From assembly GCF_026738875.1 (NCBI RefSeq), contig NZ_JAPQFJ010000016.1, positions 1-64,000 on the forward strand: 64,000 nt of DNA. The letters are read 5' to 3'. Position 1 is the first letter of the stretch. Every line of letters starts with the position of its first letter. Below are positions 1 through 7,887 of this stretch, piece after piece. The DNA comes from Clostridium brassicae (GTDB lineage: Bacteria; Bacillota; Clostridia; Clostridiales; Clostridiaceae). The position numbers were made by a program, and so were the translations under genes. The notes beneath the pieces are model-generated. The model ran no database searches, was not told the DNA's origin, and worked only from the letters and a program-made list of their open reading frames with translations.

Positions 1-54
1 TTGAGAAACATTGTAAAATGCAGGCTCATCGCCTTAAAACCGATGTTGCGTAGC

Positions 55-83
55 AATAAAAAAGCACCAGATTTTTCTGGTGC
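55..83 (-). terminator. Terminator serving the minus strand
   Basis: A 9-bp stem (AGCACCAGA / TCTGGTGCT, 63-83) is preceded on the plus strand by a run of A. It therefore ends in a T-run on the minus strand and would stop transcripts coming from the merR relic. Confidence 0.7.
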
Positions 84-164
84 TAATAATTAAACTATTT
101 TAGGACATTTTCAAAAACAGTTGACATTAAAATAAAATAGGTCTTTTTTCTTTAATTTTAATAA

Positions 165-310
165 AAACTGAATCCATTTTAAATCTTGCTCAAAATATTT
201 TCTATTTCCACTTTTATCCCGTTCAATATTTTTTATAAGCCCTATTTTTCATAATATCTAAGCGTATCAGAACTAATACCTAACACTTGTAATCTTTGCA
301 AAATGTTCAT
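165..310 (-). pseudogene. MerR-family regulator, truncated and frameshifted
   Basis: The minus strand starts with an RBS (AGAAAGGA) and ATG at 310 and reads MNILQRLQVLGISSDTLRYYEK, the N-terminal winged helix of a MerR regulator. It then hits a stop. A one-base shift in the run of A restores GLIKNIERDKSGNRKYFEQ and DLKWIQ, the standard continuation of MerR domains. Homology ends near 165, so the effector half is missing. A MerR-type operator lies just upstream (341-358). The gene is broken by both a frameshift and a 3' deletion. The family call rests on the TLRYYEK..GL motif, which is diagnostic. Confidence 0.82.
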
Positions 311-340
311 TAATATCCTTTCTTTAAATTTAATATATCA

Positions 341-358
341 CTTGGAATTAACTCCAAG
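341..358. promoter_or_regulatory. MerR-type palindromic operator
   Basis: CTTGGAATTAACTCCAAG is a near-perfect dyad of the CTTGGAGTTAACTCCAAG type found in promoters of MerR-family genes. It sits 31 bases upstream of the broken merR start and about 100 bases upstream of the divergent gene at 458. Family knowledge suggests self-regulation by MerR; any effect on the 458 gene is inference. Confidence 0.7.
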
Positions 359-457
359 TCAATAATTTTTATATGTTTTATTTATTATTTTTATTAGTAT
401 CAAATCCAAACAAGAAATCATAACTTATAATTGTAGAACTTTTAGGAGGATTAATAT

Positions 458-871
458 ATGTATTGTTTTACTTGTGCCAATAGCATGACTTGTATTTTTA
501 ATGAGCTTCTGCTTTGGAGTGAAATCTCTAGCGAACATCCTATTTTTATTAAAACAGTTGGAGAACTTACTAAAAAAAATCTTTCCAAAAGTACATTAAA
601 TAAATTAATGGATATTAATAAGATGTTCTCAGACTTAAGGAATAAAGCAGAGATATTAAGTAATGAACAATTTAATTATATGACTTATTTTAAAACAAAA
701 CAGCTTTTAAGTGAATTTCTCTTACATGACAAACATTTCTTAGAATTACTTCCTGAAATTCAATCCTATGGCAAAGAGGATAAAGTATGGCAAACGTTGT
801 TAGAACATATTACTCATGAGCAAAAATTTATGTATCAATTAATAAGTAATCTTAATTTACAATTGAGATAA
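458..871 (+). CDS. DUF2935-like small helical protein
   Basis: A 137-residue soluble protein with a strong RBS (AGGAGG, 8 bases before ATG). The central part (LLLWSEISSEHPIFI near residues 18-32, then HDKHFLELLPEI and ITHEQKFMYQLI) resembles the helical repeats of DUF2935 proteins, whose conserved E and H residues are suspected to bind metal. Most members are about twice this length with two such repeats, so this may be a half-length form. The Cys-rich start (MYCFTCANSMTC) is unusual. It stands alone next to the broken merR gene. Function is unknown and the family call is moderate. Confidence 0.6.
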   Translation: MYCFTCANSMTCIFNELLLWSEISSEHPIFIKTVGELTKKNLSKSTLNKLMDINKMFSDLRNKAEILSNEQFNYMTYFKTKQLLSEFLLHDKHFLELLPEIQSYGKEDKVWQTLLEHITHEQKFMYQLISNLNLQLR

Positions 872-1303
872 ACTTATAGACAATATAAAAATATGTGACT
901 TAATGAATAACGGCAGAGGTATTGCTTTTCTAAATATATGTAGTTATCCATTAAACCTTCAATACGTAAAGAAGTACTAAAGACGTATTCTTCTAAAAAT
1001 GCTACTCTCATTATGGAACGTCCATGTCCCAGTTCGGCTGTCGGAGTCCATTTCAACAATTGCACACTTTTAGAATTCTACTTCTTAAGTACTTCTAATT
1101 GCTACTTCAAAGTTTAACTGCATAACTACATATGTAAGGAAAGCTTATTCCTCTACTTTAGTTCTTTATAAGTAATCTAATTAAAAATGTATATTAGTGA
1201 GAGTTAAAAAGACTCTATTACATCTGCATATAAGGTATATTTCTGACCTTTATACAAATGATAATTAGAGGTATATTCAATTACATATACTTCTTCTATA
1301 ATA
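872..1303. other. Intergenic stretch, no supported gene
   Basis: No gene or clear RNA was recognised. The block from about 920 to 1070 is richer in G+C than its surroundings and contains a 63-codon minus-strand frame without a good RBS. It may be old gene debris. Confidence 0.5.
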
Positions 1304-1507
1304 TTAATCTTCGAATTCAAATAACTCCTCTATCGTTGCGTGAAACACTTTTGCAATATCCATTCCCATTTTTAGTGATGGATTATATCTTCCATTTTCC
1401 AAATGAACTATGGTTTCTCGCCTTACTCCTATTAATTCAGCTAATTCACTTTGTTTCATTCCTACATTTTCTCTATATTCTTTTATTTTAGTTTTTAATT
1501 TTGCCAT
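1304..1507 (-). CDS. Small XRE-family HTH regulator
   Basis: A protein of about 67 residues that is almost entirely one Cro/CI-type helix-turn-helix ([21 protein letters not shown], then [18 protein letters not shown]). It ends in an acidic tail (EELFEFED), as in the YvaO/small-XRE group. ATG at 1507 has a GGGTGA box at proper spacing, so it is preferred over the upstream GTG. In this family such regulators usually sit with a small membrane protein of the DUF2178 kind. Here a frameshifted membrane-protein gene lies directly upstream on the same strand. The target is unknown. Confidence 0.85.
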   Translation of the reverse strand: MAKLKTKIKEYRENVGMKQSELAELIGVRRETIVHLENGRYNPSLKMGMDIAKVFHATIEELFEFED

Positions 1508-1587
1508 TTTCACATCACCCTAGCATTAAGGGTACAAAATATAATACTCCTCAAAATAGTAAGAATAGCTAATTCACCAACTATACC

Positions 1588-1806
1588 ATATCATATAACT
1601 CTAAGAATTTCTTGATCACATTCATCAAATATATCTCGTTTCTTTTTAATAATAATTAAGCAGACAAAAATATATCCCAGTATAGCATATTGCAAATATG
1701 TATATGTAGGTTTATAATCTTCCCTTACACACATCCAATAAAAACTACTAATAATAATGCTGGTACAATTTTTGCCAACATCCAAACTTTCAAACTAATT
1801 TTTTTT
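1588..1806 (-). pseudogene. Small two-TM membrane protein, frameshifted
   Basis: The minus strand around 1800-1725 reads ISLKVWMLAKIVPALLLVVF, a hydrophobic segment. A different frame then continues with YTYLQYAILGYIFVCLIIIK and KKKRDIFDECDQEILR before stopping at 1591. Joining the two frames gives a two-TM protein with a charged tail, like the DUF2178-type partners of small XRE regulators. No start codon with an RBS is visible and the halves are out of frame, so I call it a pseudogene. The identity of the family is inference. Confidence 0.55.
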
Positions 1807-1918
1807 ACTTTTCGTAGTTAAATTTTTTACTTTTAATCTATTGCTAAATTTAAATATTATGATTTAATATAAAAAAGCTCGAACCCCTAATAATTAAAGG
1901 ATTGAATCTTTATCTAAT

Positions 1919-2145
1919 TTAGTATTCTTTTTTTTGTGGAACCACATATTTTAGTTGTCCACTCTTCCCATACCTTTCCACAAAAATTTTTTCACTATCA
2001 AACAAAAGTAATTTATATATTTTATCTCATTTTTTTAATGGCTCATTAAGTTGTGAATAAAAATCAATCCTTAATTTTCTTAGATATGTATCTAATATTT
2101 CTAAATGTTTTTCCGTATCCTATACCTCTCCCATATAATCTAATA
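1919..2145 (-). pseudogene. Unknown gene remnant with in-frame stop
   Basis: In one minus-strand frame the sequence reads EKHLEILDTYLRKLRIDFYS, QLNEPLKK, a TGA stop, then DKIYKLLLFDSEKIFVERYG and SGQLKYVVPQKKEY before TAA at 1919. The composition is protein-like on both sides of the stop, which suggests the 3' half of a decayed gene. I do not recognise the family. Its last 38 bases (1930-1967) are identical to the 3' end of the ABC-F gene at 5821-7395, where they are read in another frame. Confidence 0.45.
1930..1967. repeat. 38-bp exact repeat, copy 1
   Basis: Identical to 5828-5865. It runs from six T through GTGGAACCACATATTTTAG to ACTCTTC. Copy 2 is the coding 3' end of the ABC-F gene; this copy lies in the remnant described above. 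Confidence 0.9.
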
Positions 2146-2217
2146 ATCTTTAAAATATTATATAATTAAATTGGATAAGATTACAATAAATATCACTTCC
2201 TTAATTTACAAAAATTA

Positions 2218-2270
2218 TTGACAAACATATATTATATATGTAATATTAAACTATAAATTACGATTGTAAT
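2218..2270 (+). promoter_or_regulatory. blaI-blaR1 promoter with two BlaI-type operators
   Basis: TTGACA (2218-2223) and TAATAT (2241-2246) are separated by 17 bases, a good sigma-A promoter. A dyad TATTATATATGTAATA overlaps the -10 region, and a second dyad ATTAC-GATT-GTAAT lies at 2257-2270. Both carry the TTAC/TTAT-N4-GTAA core of BlaI/MecI operators. The same core recurs before the subtilase gene at 4204. Confidence 0.7.
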
Positions 2271-2285
2271 CTAAGGAGTGTTAAT

Positions 2286-2657
2286 ATGGTAAATATACCC
2301 AAGATATCTGAAGCAGAATGGGAAGTTATGAAAGTGATATGGAATAACAGTCCTTGTAGCGCCAATTATGTTATAGAAAATTTAGAAAGCAAAATGGATT
2401 GGAAACCAAAAACTATAAAAACATTAATAAGCAGATTAGTAAAAAAAGAAGTATTAGCCTTTGAAATAGAAGGAAGATCATATAATTATTATCCTTTAGT
2501 AAAAAAAGAAGATTGCATAAAAGAAGAAAGTAAGTCTTTTTTGCACAGAGTATTTAACGGAGTAACTAAAGATATGGTGTTAAATTTTATAGAAGATGAT
2601 GACCTTACAGATGAAGATATAGAGGATTTGAAAAAGATTTTAGAAAAGAGAAAATAA
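2286..2657 (+). CDS. BlaI/MecI-family repressor
   Basis: A 123-residue BlaI/MecI/CopY repressor. The N-terminal winged helix is clear: ISEAEWEVMKVIWNNSPCSA, then WKPKTIKTLISRLVKKEVLA and EGRSYNYYPLVKKEDC. The C-terminal third is the helical dimerisation region that the partner protease cuts in this family. It precedes the BlaR1-like gene by one base, so the two are cotranscribed and probably coupled. Its own promoter carries two BlaI-type dyads, implying autorepression. Because the partner lacks a penicillin-binding sensor, beta-lactams need not be the inducer, and I give no gene symbol. Confidence 0.9.
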   Translation: MVNIPKISEAEWEVMKVIWNNSPCSANYVIENLESKMDWKPKTIKTLISRLVKKEVLAFEIEGRSYNYYPLVKKEDCIKEESKSFLHRVFNGVTKDMVLNFIEDDDLTDEDIEDLKKILEKRK

Positions 2658-2658
2658 T

Positions 2659-4143
2659 ATGGATAAATTAGTATTTTATATGTTTTTAGCTTTTAAACTA
2701 ATTATAGAACTATCAATTTTCTCTATTATACCTATAATATTTATAATTATAATAAACAAACTTTTAAATAAAAAAATTCCTGTAAAATTTCAATACATAC
2801 TTTATATTTTCATATTAATAAGATTAGCTTTGCCCATAATGCCTAAAAGCTCTTTAAGCCTATATAATGGTGCAGAAGTACTGTCCACATTAAGTCATAA
2901 AAATACTGTAGTGGATATGATAAAAAATGAAAATAACTCCAAAAGTTATTATAGCAGCTTAAGTTATTATAGAAACATAGATGGAAGCTTTAAACAACCT
3001 AATAATATGAGCTTTTCTTATACTATAAAGAATTCTCGCTCTTATGTAAAATACCTATTTATATTATGGTATTTAGTGGTATCCACTTTAATAGCACATA
3101 ATATATTAAACCATATAAAGTTTTATAAAAAAATAAAGTATATTAAAAGAGTAGATGATCAAAAGGTAATATCAACTTTATTAGAATGCAGTAATTTTCT
3201 TAAAATTAAATCAAACTTTAAACTACTAGAATTAAGCTTTATAAGCAGTCCTGCTATACTTGGATTAAAAAATCCTATAATATTAATTCCAAAAGGATTG
3301 TTATCAAAAGTTACAAAAAAAGATTTAAGAAATATATTGCTTCATGAATTATGCCACTATAAAAGAAAAGATATTATAATTTTATATTTAGCTAAAATCA
3401 TTTGTGTATTGTACTGGTTTAATCCTTTAATTTGGTATACTATGGGTAAATTAAAGAAAACCTTAGAATTAAGTTGCGACGAAATGGTACTTTCCTATAT
3501 AAATGCCGAAGAAAAATTAAGCTATGGATATACTATAATAAATCTTTTATCTTATTCAAAAAATAATTTAAAAGTATCTTTACCATTAAATATGGTAGAA
3601 AATAAAAAAGAAATTGCTAAAAGAATATCTTTTATACGTGATTTTAAAAAGAAGGGATTATACGCTACAGCCATATCTTTAATTATAGTGATTTTAACTG
3701 GTGCTATTATGTTAACGGAACGCAATGAAACAGTTTCTGCAGCTATAGACAAAGATATATCTTCTAATTATGTAATAGATGAAGAAGGAAAAATTAGAAA
3801 AATAGATAATATAAATATTCCATTTATTAAAGATGACAATATCTTAGGTAAATGGATCCCCGTGGATTTCATAGAAGATATTGGGGATTTTATCCCATAT
3901 AAGAGAAGTTGCAAAGCCAACTTACACCTTAAGGATTTAGAGTTTTTCCAAAATGGAAAAACAAGCATAACTCACTGGAATTGGTCAAAAGATTTACTTA
4001 TAGATTCCTATGATAAAACGGCTAGTAAGTATTGTATAAAAAATATAAATAATAATGAATATATGTTTTTACAATGGAAAAGTGGAGATTATACATTTAG
4101 AAATATGCAACCATTTTATTATGTATTAAAAAAAGTTAAGTAA
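2659..4143 (+). CDS. BlaR1-like M56 metalloprotease, lipocalin-like sensor
   Basis: A 494-residue membrane sensor-protease. Hydrophobic segments occur near residues 5-35, 40-55 and 130-150. The M56 zinc motif HELCH is at about 229-233, and a further TM lies near 335-355. In BlaR1/MecR1 an extracellular transpeptidase-like domain of about 250 residues follows. Here the outer part is only about 135 residues and has none of the SxxK/SxN/KTG motifs. Instead it has ILGKWIPVDF, ASKYCIK and MFLQWKSGDY, a small beta-rich lipocalin-like sensor common in Bacillus/Clostridium M56 proteins. Ligand binding should activate the protease and inactivate the linked BlaI. The signal is unknown and may not be a beta-lactam. 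Confidence 0.85.
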   Translation: MDKLVFYMFLAFKLIIELSIFSIIPIIFIIIINKLLNKKIPVKFQYILYIFILIRLALPIMPKSSLSLYNGAEVLSTLSHKNTVVDMIKNENNSKSYYSSLSYYRNIDGSFKQPNNMSFSYTIKNSRSYVKYLFILWYLVVSTLIAHNILNHIKFYKKIKYIKRVDDQKVISTLLECSNFLKIKSNFKLLELSFISSPAILGLKNPIILIPKGLLSKVTKKDLRNILLHELCHYKRKDIIILYLAKIICVLYWFNPLIWYTMGKLKKTLELSCDEMVLSYINAEEKLSYGYTIINLLSYSKNNLKVSLPLNMVENKKEIAKRISFIRDFKKKGLYATAISLIIVILTGAIMLTERNETVSAAIDKDISSNYVIDEEGKIRKIDNINIPFIKDDNILGKWIPVDFIEDIGDFIPYKRSCKANLHLKDLEFFQNGKTSITHWNWSKDLLIDSYDKTASKYCIKNINNNEYMFLQWKSGDYTFRNMQPFYYVLKKVK

Positions 4144-4147
4144 TATT

Positions 4148-4189
4148 TTTCTTATTAGAGCTATCACCTTTAGTAGCTCTAATAAGAAA
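4148..4189 (+). terminator. Terminator after blaR1-like gene
   Basis: A perfect 16-bp inverted repeat (TTTCTTATTAGAGCTA / TAGCTCTAATAAGAAA) starts 4 bases after the stop codon and is followed by TTTTAT. Confidence 0.8.
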
Positions 4190-4203
4190 TTTTATATCTT
4201 AAA

Positions 4204-4219
4204 GATTACATTTGTAATC
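4204..4219. promoter_or_regulatory. BlaI-type operator before the subtilase gene
   Basis: GATTACATTTGTAATC has the same TTAC-N4-GTAA core as the two dyads in the blaI promoter. It lies 33 bases upstream of the subtilase ATG and just after the terminator, so it is placed to control a separate subtilase transcript. Control by the linked repressor is inference. Confidence 0.6.
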
Positions 4220-4252
4220 TCATTGTAAAGTTAAATTTTAAGGAGGATTATT

Positions 4253-5530
4253 ATGTGGAATCGCATTAAAAAATTTAGTGTTAAAAAGAAAGTGTGTTTT
4301 TCAATTATTATTATTTTAGCTTTATTTTTAGTATTTGCTTTTACTTTCCCACTAGCGAAATATAAGGATTGTAAAGTAAACGGAAATAGTGGACTAGCTA
4401 GAGTACCTAAAGCTGATGATTACAAAAGAGGAAAACTTAAAGAACTTCCAAAATATGATGGAAACCCGAGAAAAATGTTTCAAGTTGATTTAAGAGGTTA
4501 TGATTTATCTGAACTAGACATTAAAAATAATTTAAAAGATTTAATGTATGCAAGTTTTGATAGTAAAACAAAGTGGCCTTCTACCCTTCCAAAAGGATTT
4601 GATACAAATACTATTATGGAATATGGAAAAAATCCTGGCTTGAATTTAAGAAAACTTCACCAAAAAGGCATTACAGGTAAAGGAGTTAGCATAGCTATTA
4701 TTGATGGAACTCTTTTAACTGGCCATAAAGAATATAAGGATAGATTAAAATTTTATGAAGAAAGCCATCACGATGTGGAAAGTAGTGCCGATATGCATGG
4801 AGTAGCTGTTAGCTCTATTGCAGTAGGAAAAACTGTAGGCGTTGCGCCGGAAGCAGATTTATACTACATTGCAGAAACCGATTATTCTAAATATACTCTA
4901 AGTAGCTTTGTAACTGGATTATCTTTTGATTTTACTTATTTGGCAAGATCTATAGATAGAATTATAGAAGTAAATAAAACTTTACCTAAAGAAAAAAAGA
5001 TAAGAGCTATTTCCATGTCTATAGGATGGGGCAAAGGGCAAAAGGGCTTTAAAGAAGTAGATGCAGCAGTAAAAAGAGCTAAAGATGAAGGTATATTAGT
5101 GGTTTCTACGGTTTTTGAACAATATTATAATATTGATTTTCGAGGTCTTGGAAGAAATAGCATGAAAAATCCAGAGGACTTTAAAAACTATGAACCAGGT
5201 ATGTGCTGGAGTGATTTATTTTTTAAACATAATGAAAAATTTAATCCATCGGAATTTATTATGGTGCCAATGGATAGTAGATGCATTGCTTCCCCTACAG
5301 GAACATCAGATTATGTATTCTATAAACAGGGTGGAATAAGCTGGACTGCTCCTTATATAGCAGCTTTATATGCTTTGTGCTGCCAAGTAAATCCTGATAT
5401 AACTCCAGATGAATTTTTAAATGCCGTAGTAGATACAGGTAACGTAGTACAAATAAAAAAAGATAATAAAAAATATAATTTAGGCACAATAGTAAACCCA
5501 GAAAAACTTATAGAAAAGGTTCGTAAATAG
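4253..5530 (+). CDS. Membrane-anchored S8 subtilisin-like protease
   Basis: A 425-residue subtilase with an excellent RBS (AGGAGG). A basic N-terminus and one hydrophobic segment (residues about 14-33) anchor or export it. A region of about 100 residues precedes the catalytic domain. The triad is visible: Asp151 in AIIDGTL, His182 in MHGVAVSSIAVG and Ser363 in GGISWTAPYIAAL (GISWTAP replaces the usual GTSMATP). It has its own terminator-separated transcript with a BlaI-type operator at 4204, suggesting it is induced through the upstream BlaR1-like sensor. The substrate is unknown. A shredded second copy of its start follows at 5578. Confidence 0.88.
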   Translation: MWNRIKKFSVKKKVCFSIIIILALFLVFAFTFPLAKYKDCKVNGNSGLARVPKADDYKRGKLKELPKYDGNPRKMFQVDLRGYDLSELDIKNNLKDLMYASFDSKTKWPSTLPKGFDTNTIMEYGKNPGLNLRKLHQKGITGKGVSIAIIDGTLLTGHKEYKDRLKFYEESHHDVESSADMHGVAVSSIAVGKTVGVAPEADLYYIAETDYSKYTLSSFVTGLSFDFTYLARSIDRIIEVNKTLPKEKKIRAISMSIGWGKGQKGFKEVDAAVKRAKDEGILVVSTVFEQYYNIDFRGLGRNSMKNPEDFKNYEPGMCWSDLFFKHNEKFNPSEFIMVPMDSRCIASPTGTSDYVFYKQGGISWTAPYIAALYALCCQVNPDITPDEFLNAVVDTGNVVQIKKDNKKYNLGTIVNPEKLIEKVRK

Positions 5531-5577
5531 GTAATTGATATTTATTTATGTATAATGCTATTATTGCATTAATATAA

Positions 5578-5634
5578 TGAGGATTATTATGTGGAAGTAA
5601 AGTAAATGGTACTAGTGGAATAGCTATAGTACTA
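5578..5634 (+). pseudogene. Remnant of a second subtilase gene copy
   Basis: GAGGATTATTATGTGGAA repeats the RBS and start of the 4253 gene. The sequence then jumps to GTAAAGTAAATGG.. and AGTGGAATAGCTATAGTAC, which matches 4370-4404 of the same gene with a few substitutions. The roughly 110 bases between are deleted, and the frame stops after MWK. It is debris of a tandem duplication. Confidence 0.75.
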
Positions 5635-5780
5635 TCTATATTAGATTAAGCTTATTAAAAAATAAAACAAATCTATACTGTTTTGAATTCAGAACCCACC
5701 CTAAACTTACTCAATAAGGAGATATACAAAATATAAATCAGTTAACTCTAAATCTACCTCTTCTAATCTTATTTTAAAAG

Positions 5781-5806
5781 AAAAGTCGCTTATAAGTGCG
5801 ACTTTT
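5781..5806. terminator. Bidirectional terminator
   Basis: A 9-bp stem AAAAGTCGC / GCGACTTTT lies between the convergent subtilase and ABC-F genes, with T-rich sequence on both strands. It probably serves the ABC-F transcript ending at 5821 and plus-strand read-through. Confidence 0.75.
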
Positions 5807-5820
5807 CCTTTAAATACTAT

Positions 5821-7395
5821 TTATATATTTTTTGTGGAACCACATATTTTAGTTGTCCACTCTTCGCAATTCCAAATATCAGTTACAACGTCTCTATAGA
5901 ATTCTGGTTCGTGGCATACCAATAAGATACTTCCTTTATATTCTTTTAAAGCTCTTTTTAATTCTTCCTTAGCTTCAACATCTAAATGATTAGTAGGCTC
6001 ATCTAATATTAGTATATTAGTTTCTCTATTCATAAGCTTACATAATCTAACCTTAGCTTGCTCTCCACCACTTAAAACACAAACTTTACTTTCAATATGT
6101 TTTGTAGTCAGTCCACACTTAGCTAATGCTGCCCTTACCTCATATTGGGCTGCTGAAGGAAATTCTGTCCAATATTCTTCAATACAAGTATTATAATTTG
6201 TTTCTTTTATTTCTTGCTCAAAATATCCTATAAGCTGATATTCACCAAGTTCTACGTCCCCACTTAACGGAGTTATATCCCCCATCAAACTTTTTAAAAG
6301 TGTTGTCTTTCCAAGTCCATTAGCTCCGACTAAAGCAATTTTTTGCCCTCTTTCCATAGTTAAGTTTAATGGTTTAGAAAGTGGTTCATCATATCCTATA
6401 ACTAAACCTCTAGCTTCAAATATAAGTTTACTAGATGTTCTACCTTTTTTAAATTCAAATTCTGGTTTTGGCTTCTCAGCTGAGAGTTCTATTATATCCA
6501 TTTTGTCTAATTTTTTTTGTCTAGCCCGAGCCATTCCAGTAGTTGCAACTCTTGCCTTATTTCTTGCTATAAAATCTTCAAGTTTTGCTATTTCTTGTTG
6601 TTGTCTTTCATAAGCAGCTTCAAGTTGTTTTTTATTAGCCTCATAAATTCTCATAAAATTGTTATAATCACCAACATATCTTGTAAGCTGTCTATCTTCT
6701 ACATGATAAATTAAATTTATAACACTATTTAAAAAAGGTATATCATGAGATATTAATATAAAAGCATTATCATAATTTTGAAGAAATCTTTTAAGCCATT
6801 CGATATGCTGCTCATCTAAATAGTTAGTAGGCTCATCTAATAATAAAATATCTGGTTTTTGCAAAAGTAATTTTGCAAGTAATACCTTTGTTCTTTGACC
6901 ACCACTTAAGTCAGTTACATCTTTATCTAAGCCTATATCTTTAAGCCCTAATCCTCCTGCAATTTCTTCAACTTTCGCATCTATAATATAAAAGTCATTA
7001 TTATCAAGGATATCTTGAATATTTCCCATTTCATCTAATAGTTTCTCTAATTCTTCTGGTGATGCTTCAGCCATTTTATCTGTTATATCCAACATTTCTT
7101 TTTCTAAATCAAATAGATATTTAAATGCTTCTCTTAATATATCTCTTATAGTCTTTCCTTTTTCCAACTGAGTATGCTGATCCATATATCCAACATTTAC
7201 TCTATTACTCCATTCAATCTTTCCTTCATCTGGCATAAGTTTTCCTGTTATTATATTCATAAAGGTAGATTTACCTTCTCCATTTGCACCTATTAATCCA
7301 ATATGTTCTCCTTTTAGAAGTCTAAAAGAAACATCTTCAAATATAGCCCTATCTCCAAATCCATGGCTCATATTCTTAACAGTTAGTATACTCAT
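5821..7395 (-). CDS. ABC-F family ATPase (ribosome-associated)
   Basis: A 524-residue soluble protein with two ABC domains and no TM segment, the ABC-F layout. Domain 1 has Walker A GANGEGKST (36-44), signature LSGGQRTKV and Walker B LLLDEPTNYLD. A charged linker follows (the P-site tRNA interaction motif region, with YERQQQEIAKLEDFIARNKA), then domain 2 with GANGLGKTT, LSGGEQAKV and LILDEPTNHLD. Overall it resembles the YkpA/YbiT branch. ABC-F proteins act on the ribosome in translation or antibiotic protection; which applies here cannot be told. Homologues usually end at ..WTTKI; the extra CGSTKNI here lies in the 38-bp repeat shared with 1930-1967. Confidence 0.92.
   Translation of the reverse strand: MSILTVKNMSHGFGDRAIFEDVSFRLLKGEHIGLIGANGEGKSTFMNIITGKLMPDEGKIEWSNRVNVGYMDQHTQLEKGKTIRDILREAFKYLFDLEKEMLDITDKMAEASPEELEKLLDEMGNIQDILDNNDFYIIDAKVEEIAGGLGLKDIGLDKDVTDLSGGQRTKVLLAKLLLQKPDILLLDEPTNYLDEQHIEWLKRFLQNYDNAFILISHDIPFLNSVINLIYHVEDRQLTRYVGDYNNFMRIYEANKKQLEAAYERQQQEIAKLEDFIARNKARVATTGMARARQKKLDKMDIIELSAEKPKPEFEFKKGRTSSKLIFEARGLVIGYDEPLSKPLNLTMERGQKIALVGANGLGKTTLLKSLMGDITPLSGDVELGEYQLIGYFEQEIKETNYNTCIEEYWTEFPSAAQYEVRAALAKCGLTTKHIESKVCVLSGGEQAKVRLCKLMNRETNILILDEPTNHLDVEAKEELKRALKEYKGSILLVCHEPEFYRDVVTDIWNCEEWTTKICGSTKNI
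5828..5865. repeat. 38-bp exact repeat, copy 2
   Basis: Encodes the last residues (EEWTTKICGSTK) of the ABC-F protein and is identical to 1930-1967. The native family ending WTTKI lies inside it, so this is probably the donor copy. Confidence 0.9.
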
Positions 7396-7582
7396 ATGGT
7401 TTTCTTCCCCCTAGTAAAAAATACTGCTTTAATAAAAACGCACCATTAATTATACAATGTTTTCGAACTTTATACCATATGAAATTTGTTATTTATTTTT
7501 ATATAGTTAGTCTATTTTTATTTTAAGTCTATTTTAAATAAGTATTAGCCTTAATATTGATTCTATGTTTTTTTACACAATC

Positions 7583-7816
7583 TTATTTTTTTGAATTTTT
7601 GTTTTTTGAATTTCCATTTGTTGTATTGCCATTTTGCATATTAGATTGTTCAGATGATAATTGAGCTGCTATTACTAATAAAGCAGCGCCTATAGATGTT
7701 ATAAAATTTCCTAAAACATTTATTTCATTTGCAGAAAGATTTTCAGCTAATGCTGCAGCAATTAATCCAGATGCAATAGCCAGTTGTTGTGCGCTAGATG
7801 AATTTTTACAAGACAT
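7583..7816 (-). CDS. Small conserved hydrophobic clostridial protein
   Basis: A protein of about 77 residues, starting most plausibly at MSCKNSSSAQQ. A hydrophobic, Ala-rich core (LAIASGLIAAALAENLSANE, then VLGNFITSIGAALLVIAAQL) is followed by a polar Asn/Ser/Lys tail. Proteins of this look, beginning MSC.N, are common in clostridia and their role is unknown. The longer reading frame begins at 7834, but MSC at 7816 better fits the family. It is a single gene between the ABC-F and AlaX genes. I cannot assign a function. Confidence 0.6.
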   Translation of the reverse strand: MSCKNSSSAQQLAIASGLIAAALAENLSANEINVLGNFITSIGAALLVIAAQLSSEQSNMQNGNTTNGNSKNKNSKK

Positions 7817-7887
7817 AGCACCATCCCACTTCAAAATTCTTCTATTACATATTAGTATATGAATTTTTTATGTATTGTGATAATTAT

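Noticed and set aside
3-53. Possible 3' end of a plus-strand gene (EKHCKMQAHRLKTDVA, stop at 51-53)
   Set aside because: Only 16 codons are visible and the following hairpin has its T-run on the minus strand, so it does not support a plus-strand gene end.
874-1065. 63-codon minus-strand open frame
   Set aside because: GTG start with no RBS and no recognised domain. The region is somewhat richer in G+C but I could not support a gene.
2659-4143. Beta-lactam resistance sensor
   Set aside because: The outer domain is too short and lacks transpeptidase motifs; no beta-lactamase gene is linked.
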